Below are positions 59,215 through 64,000 of a stretch of 64,000 nt of DNA, piece by piece. The stretch covers positions 77,634,659-77,698,658 of the forward strand of contig CM049313.1 of assembly GCA_026874595.1 (NCBI GenBank), in the 5' to 3' direction. The notes under the pieces were generated by a model. That model made no database searches, was not told where the DNA came from, and saw only the letters and a list, made by a program, of their open reading frames with translations. How positions within the stretch are numbered: position 1 is the first letter of the stretch; every line of letters starts with the position of its first letter. Both the position numbers and the translations under genes were made by a program. Source of the DNA: Sipunculus nudus. Lineage: Eukaryota > Annelida > Sipuncula > Golfingiida > Sipunculidae.

Positions 59215-60647
59215 ATGCCCAGAAGCTTTTGCAGTGAAGTTCTAAGCATGGCACATGAGGTTCCTTTGTCTGGCCATTTAGATATAAATAAAACTTATCA
59301 GAAAGTTATTACACACTTCAATTGGCCTAGCCTCAGGAAAGATGTTGTACAATATTGTAAATCATGTCATACATGTCAGATGGTAGGCAAGCCGAATCAG
59401 AATCCTCCTAAGGCCCCACTTAGGACTATTCCTGCTTTTGACGAACCATTCAGTAGGATTATTGTTGATTGTGTTGGACCACTGCCCAAAATAAAATCTG
59501 GACATGAATACTTGCTGACAATCATGTGCACATCTACCACGTTCCCTGGGGCAATACCATTGCGCAAAATTAATGCCAAAAGTGTTGTCAAAGCTCTGAT
59601 CATTTTTTTTACAACTTTTGGATTACCAGAATCCGTCTGGTCTGACTAAGGGTCAAATTTTATGTCTGGCTTTTTCCAACAAGTTATGCTTGAGCTAGGT
59701 ATAAAACAGTACGGCTCTTCGCCGTACCATCCTGAAAGTCAGGGCGCCCTCGAGCGTTTTCACCAGACGTTAAAAAACATGACCAGAACTTATTGCTATG
59801 ACACACAGAAAGACTGGGATGAGGGAATCCACCTATTGTTGTTTGCTGTCAGAGAATCTTTTCAAGGGTTCTTGGGTTTCAGTCCCTTTGAACTATAGTT
59901 TTTGGACACTCCGTTCGCGGACCATTGAAACTGCTTAAAGAAAAACTCTTGTGTGAAAATCCTGATTCTCTTAGTTTACTGCAGTATGTCTCAGACTTTC
60001 GCACTAAACTACACAATGCTTGTGAGATTGCAAAGTCAAATCTAAAATGTGCACAAAGTAAAATGAAAACAGAGTATGACAAGCACACCGTAAGTAGGAC
60101 GTTTGAGCCTGGTGAAAAGGTCCTTGCCTTACTTCCCATCCCTGGCAGACCTCTGCAAGCTAGGTATTTTGGTCCTTACATTGTTGACAAGAAAGTCAGT
60201 GATTTAAATTACATACTGTTGACACCAGATAGTCGTAAGAAGAAACAACTGTGCAATGTTAACATGTTGAAACCATATTATGACAGAAATGGCACATCAG
60301 ATGTTGTACAAAATGTTATTGCTGTTAATTGTGTAAACACTGACCCTGACCCAGTTAAAGTAGATACTGATTGTAAGTGTGATGTAAACATTCAGTGTGG
60401 TACAGTGCCATTAAAAAACTCAGACGTGCTTAAAAACCTGAATGCCAAACTGTCACACCTTACCGCACAACAACAAGACCTCAAGAACCTGCTGCGGAAT
60501 TATGAACATTTGTTTAGTGACATTCCAACGCGAACTAACATGTTGTGCCATGACGTCGATGTTGGTGAGGCAAGCGCAGTCAAGCAATATCTATATAGAC
60601 TGAATCCAGAAAAGCAAAAGTATCTGAGTTTTGTCACGCACAAGTAA
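59215..60647 (+). pseudogene. Integrase (HHCC, DDE core, GPY-type C-terminus) and start of RT
   Basis: The zinc-binding HHCC module is MAHEVPLSGH with CKSCHTC. The catalytic core has IIVDCVGPLP (first D), VWSD followed by a TAA at 59647-59649 then GSNFMS (second D; a Gln codon mutated to stop) and SPYHPESQGALERFH (the E). A frameshift near 59897-59900 leads to VFGHSVRGPLKLLKE, EPGEKVLALLPIPGRPLQAR and YFGPYIVDKK, a GPY/F-type C-terminal module. The reading frame then continues through a spacer into the RT N-terminus (FSDIPTRTNM, VKQYLYRLNPEK) until the deletion at about 60622. Confidence 0.88.
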
Positions 60648-61313
60648 CATTTTTGTGTCATATTGTAGGGCAGGGTCAGGTAAAACCTGTTGATGCTAAA
60701 ATAAGTGCTATTTCTGTATTTCCTAGACCAGAAAACAAAAATCAAATAATGCGTTTTCTTGGTATGGTCGGGTACTACAGAAAGTTTTGTCCAAATTTTT
60801 CTGCTGTACCTGAACCTTTGAATAATTTGTTAAAGAAGAAACAAAAGTTTGTATGGATGGTTCAGTGTGAAAATGCATTTCAGAATTTGAAAGCAATTCT
60901 GCAAAGTTCACCAGTTTTAGCAGTTCAGACTTTTCAGTACCTTTTAGGTTAGCTGTAGATGCTAGTTATACTGCTGTTGGTGCTGTGTTGTTACAAGAAG
61001 GCAATGATGGCATGGATCATCCAATTTGTTATTTCTCAAGAAAGTTTAATGCAAACCAGAAAAACTACTCCACAATTAAAAAAGAATGTTTGGCTTTGAT
61101 TTAGGCGTTGCAACATTTTGAAGTGTATGTTACTTCATTAATCAGACCTATCGTTGTCTCCAGTGATCACAATCCCCTTACGTTCATGAACAAGTTGAAG
61201 TGTAATAATCAAAGATTGTTGTGATGGAGTTTGTTCTTACAGGATTACAATCTTGATATCATACACATTAAAGGGAAAGACAATGTACTTGCTGATTGCT
61301 TATCGAGATGTTA
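60623..61313 (+). pseudogene. RT thumb/connection and RNase H
   Basis: After the internal deletion the sequence reads EFCHAQVTFLCHIVGQGQ, then FLGMVGYYRKFCPNFS, the RT thumb/connection. A frame change near 60945 gives the RNase H domain, with the acids in FRLAVDASYTAVGAV, IKKECLALI, SSDHNPLTF and DNVLADCLSR. Stops at two positions (Trp and Arg codons in related elements) break it. The fingers and palm with the YxDD box, about 150 residues in related elements, are absent between NPEK and EFCHAQ. Confidence 0.85.
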
Positions 61314-61337
61314 ATGAAATTTTGTAAACAATTTTTC

Positions 61338-61932
61338 TGAATTCCTGGAACGCGTGTTTACTGTTGAGTAGGGTCCTTATAGACTGTTCGAGAAGTGGAA
61401 AATTCCCGCCTTGGGGTGTGAAGGTATATAAAGGGGCTGTTTTCTCGAACCAGACAGAAGAGCAGATACCAGCGGACGCAGAAGCGTGTGTCAGGCCCTT
61501 ATCCGAAGAATGCGGCAATTATAGATTTTCAAGAACTTTCTTCTGGATTTTATACATTTGGACTTCAGTTTATTTTTCTGAACTTTCCACTGGACTGTCA
61601 TTCTCCGAGAGTTTACATTCAAAGGACTTATCGTTGTGATGGTGTTGGTATCGAGGTACTGTACCAGTATCTTTCTGTGTGATTATATTGACTTGTTGCT
61701 GTAACGCTGTTTTTTTCTGTATTATTGTATTGATTTAGTGTATTGTATTGTTAGGGTTGTTTTTAGGAATAAATTATAGTTATTTGTTTACAAAAAACCA
61801 CTGACTTCTTTATTCATTCCCTTAGGCATTTCACGCTGCCTAGTGTTGCAGAATCTGATTTTTTTTTTATCTCCATTTCAAAATTTGTGTTCATCACGCA
61901 TATGTGATCTGTTTATATTAGATTCCGTAACA
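61338..61932 (+). repeat. 3' LTR, 5'-deleted (about 595 bp)
   Basis: It matches the 5' LTR from AATTCCTG (56216) to the terminal GTAACA. The first 177 bases of the 5' LTR (56039-56215) are missing here, and the expected polypurine tract was not identified, so the deletion probably removed it. There are small internal indels relative to the 5' LTR. Confidence 0.85.
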
Positions 61933-62544
61933 ATATGATTGACAGTAAGATAACATGATAAATAACATTACGGTAGAGATAAACTTACTCAAACTTAATT
62001 ATAAAAAAGTGTCTGCCGTGGACCCAGTGCCGGGCAGCATCCAGCTCGTGTGACCTTGTGCTGGGGTCAGCCACAGGGTAGCAAGCCTGCCGATAGCCGC
62101 CAGATTGATGAGAAACAGTGCATTTTCAGAGTTTTGAATAATTCATCTATGTATGGCAAACATTAAAATTAAAATACAAATCTGCATCGTACATCTTGCA
62201 TATTGATTCTTTAATATAAAGCTTAAATGTTTTCCTAAACATGATTTAAACAAATATAATAGACCACGTGTTTCTGTCATTTATGAAATGTTATAAAAAA
62301 AATTTTTGTACCACCTGTTTCGGCAATATTTTAGAACACCAGATGGAAACAATGTCAGTCAGCAGCATAGTCATATATAATTTATTTATTTGACAAAAAC
62401 GGAAACCATTTAGTTAATTTATGGTCAGAAAATATTATAAAAATAAACACATTTGCGTTTTAAGATTTGTCAAGTGTTTTACGTTTTTTTTAAATATTTT
62501 ACAGGTACGTTCAATTGAGTACGGTGGCTGATTTAGGACACAGA
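61933..62544. other. Unassigned AT-rich spacer
   Basis: Right flank of the LTR retrotransposon. No gene, exon or repeat structure recognised. Confidence 0.5.
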
Positions 62545-64000
62545 AAACAAATATTTATCTCGAGATCTCGACTTAAAATTTCTCAAATAAAATTTAGGAA
62601 CCAAAAAAAATATCTCGTAAAAAAATTTAGGAAGAAAAAAATATATCTCGAACAAAAAAAATTAGGAAGCAAAAAAAAATATGTATATATATCTCGAGAT
62701 CTCGACATAACACTCGAAATCTAGACTTAAAATCTCGAGTGTCGACATAAAATTTCACACAAAAACATTTGCTACAGAAAAAAAAAATATTTATCTCGAG
62801 ATCTCAAGATGTTAAGTCGAGACCTCGAGATGTTAAGTCGAGATCTCGAAATAAATTTCACATTTGTACGAACCATTCGATGCTGAATTGACATAAAGCA
62901 AAGCAACGTTAAAGGGACAGTATACGTTAAGAGTGCTTACTATAGCATTTATAAAACAAAGACCAGTAAACTGTGTTAAACTGAACGGTAATACAATATA
63001 ATTCATTTAAAATTAATCAATGTTGTTTATCTCCTAAGATAAGGCGAGGGGAAGAAAAGTTCAATATAAAATTCAATATTTTATTGTTCATATCCGTTAG
63101 GAAGATGTCAAAGTATAAAGAAACTGAAACATTTCCTGAACGGCGGATTCGAAGCCTTGGCTGAGAAAACACTCAAATAGAAATGTTTAGGTCTGCATGC
63201 ATGCATTGTGGGTGCCCTATTATTTTAAAAATACAAACAAATATGAGCTTCGTATTGAAACACGCTTTTTGTACAATTTTTTCAGCTTTTGTTTTTATCG
63301 AAATTGTGTGTTGTTTTATAGAATATGTATTTGACCATCATAAATGTAAATATGCTAAAAATGATTACTACATGTGTTTTCGGGTGGGTAGGCTGGGGGG
63401 GGGGGGGGGGGGGGGGGCTTCAGCCCCTAGAGCCCCAGTCTTGATCCACTATAGCTATAACTATAGCTCAGATTACCTTTAGTCAACCTATATTCATAAA
63501 TGTTTTATATTCATAAATAAACGGTTTAAATATTTCGATCATCTCTCATCATGATTTTCCTTCAGCAAAATGCTCTGTTTTGGTCTTAAAGTCCCTATTC
63601 ACTTGCCTTATTTATAGAATCTTTGTGATACCGGCTAACTCTGCATATACATATTAAAAAAGTGAATGTAATCCTTGCTGGGAAAGGGTCTTATAACGCC
63701 ACTTAGACGTATAAACATTTTTTCTACAGGCTACTTGTACACAAGGTACTTGAGCAAATGTTAACATACAGATAAAAGCATGTAACCGAGTTATTGAAAG
63801 ATCCCTATAGTTGATGTTCGTTAGAGCATGTGAAGCAATGCAAAATTTGTCATTTAAAGAACTCTGTACTCTCTGAATTGAAGCTTCCTAAATTTTTTTT
63901 GCAAGATAAATTTTTTGTTTGCTTCCTAAATTTTTTTTGCGAGATATATTTTTTTTTTGCTTCCTAATTTTTTTGCGAAATTTTATCTCGAGATAAATAT
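62545..64000. mobile_element. Inverted-repeat element rich in TCTCGAG, running off the window
   Basis: The left arm begins AAATATTTATCTCGAGATCT (62547). It contains several copies of ATTTAGGAA..AAAAAA..ATCTCG, then TCTCGAGATCTCGACAT repeats to about 62850. The inverse of 63880-64000 contains the same modules in the same order (ATATTTATCTCGAGATAAA, TTAGGAAGCAAAAAAAAA). The two are therefore inverted arms around a spacer of about 1 kb. The right end is beyond the window. No transposase is visible; it may be a foldback-type non-autonomous element. Confidence 0.6.
63390..63418. repeat. Poly-G tract
   Basis: About 29 bases, nearly all G, inside the inverted-repeat element spacer. The 99-codon frame across it is a chance ORF. 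Confidence 0.9.

Larger units (their letters stand above)
56039..61932 (+). mobile_element. Ty3-related LTR retrotransposon with Gmr1-type domain order
   Basis: The element starts TGTTACAGG at 56039 and ends CCGTAACA at 61932, flanked by ATAT on both sides (56035-56038, 61933-61936). Internal order on the + strand is gag with zinc knuckle, protease, integrase, remnant RT, RNase H. Integrase ahead of RT is unlike standard Ty3/gypsy and is the order described for Gmr1-like elements. The coding region has several stops and frameshifts, and the RT catalytic core is missing. The 3' LTR lacks its first 180 or so bases. It cannot move on its own. Confidence 0.85.

Noticed and set aside
63183-63482. 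99-codon ORF crossing the poly-G tract
   Set aside because: The glycine run comes from the homopolymer, and the ORF sits inside an inverted-repeat element.

Overview
The window looks like AT-rich nuclear DNA of an animal, most likely a bivalve or other mollusc. No prokaryotic operons, Shine-Dalgarno sites or long intact ORFs are present. The only recognisable host gene is DCAF12 on the + strand. Its last two coding exons lie at 4699-4844 and 39749-39904 with canonical splice sites, and its 3'UTR probably runs to the AATAAA at 44798. Almost everything else is mobile DNA and its tandem-repeat offspring. The mollusc assignment is an inference from the repeat families and the exon sequence, not a database result.

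Layout: 1-1033 is a 79-bp satellite with a 158-bp dimer pattern. At 1370-3993 there is an old Helitron-like copy split by a TA-flanked inverted-repeat transposon (1941-3763). The last DCAF12 intron (4845-39748, about 34.9 kb) holds an antisense LINE fragment that is split at 6339/39314. The split is made by a block with CAGGG-type inverted ends and a 5-bp duplication. Inside that block are three 'AGCTCAGCTGAC...CCCTTGTT' repeat elements (6583-14585, 15254-23529, 34662-37236), with a fourth nested at 17467-22537. Also inside are a Helitron-like element with a 281-bp minisatellite (9934-13093), a 278-bp tandem array (24.4-26.0 kb), a piggyBac-like TTAA element (26403-27832), and a 6.6-kb DNA transposon (27846-34446).

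The 6.6-kb transposon is the most striking object. It has imperfect inverted termini of about 350 bp and a perfect 10-bp flanking duplication. Its decayed gene of more than 1,200 codons encodes paired Cys/His zinc-binding modules, a long middle region, an XPG/FEN1-like (PIN-fold) nuclease and a cysteine-rich CXC-like tail. No DDE transposase or helicase motif was recognised in it. Its termini repeat a palindromic motif that resembles a YY1 site.

Downstream of DCAF12 are a degenerate + strand non-LTR retrotransposon (46975-49275) and a 5'-truncated minus-strand L1/Tx1-like LINE with a 12-bp target duplication (49649-55223). They are followed by a Ty3-related LTR retrotransposon (56039-61932) whose pol order is PR-INT-RT-RH, as in Gmr1-type elements, and which has lost its RT catalytic core. 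The right edge enters an inverted-repeat element rich in TCTCGAG motifs that continues past the window.

All mobile-element genes seen here carry frameshifts or stops, so none is expected to be active from this copy. Nested insertions let the order of events be read: LINE first, then the CAGGG-ended block, then repeat elements within it, with some of those carrying still younger insertions.
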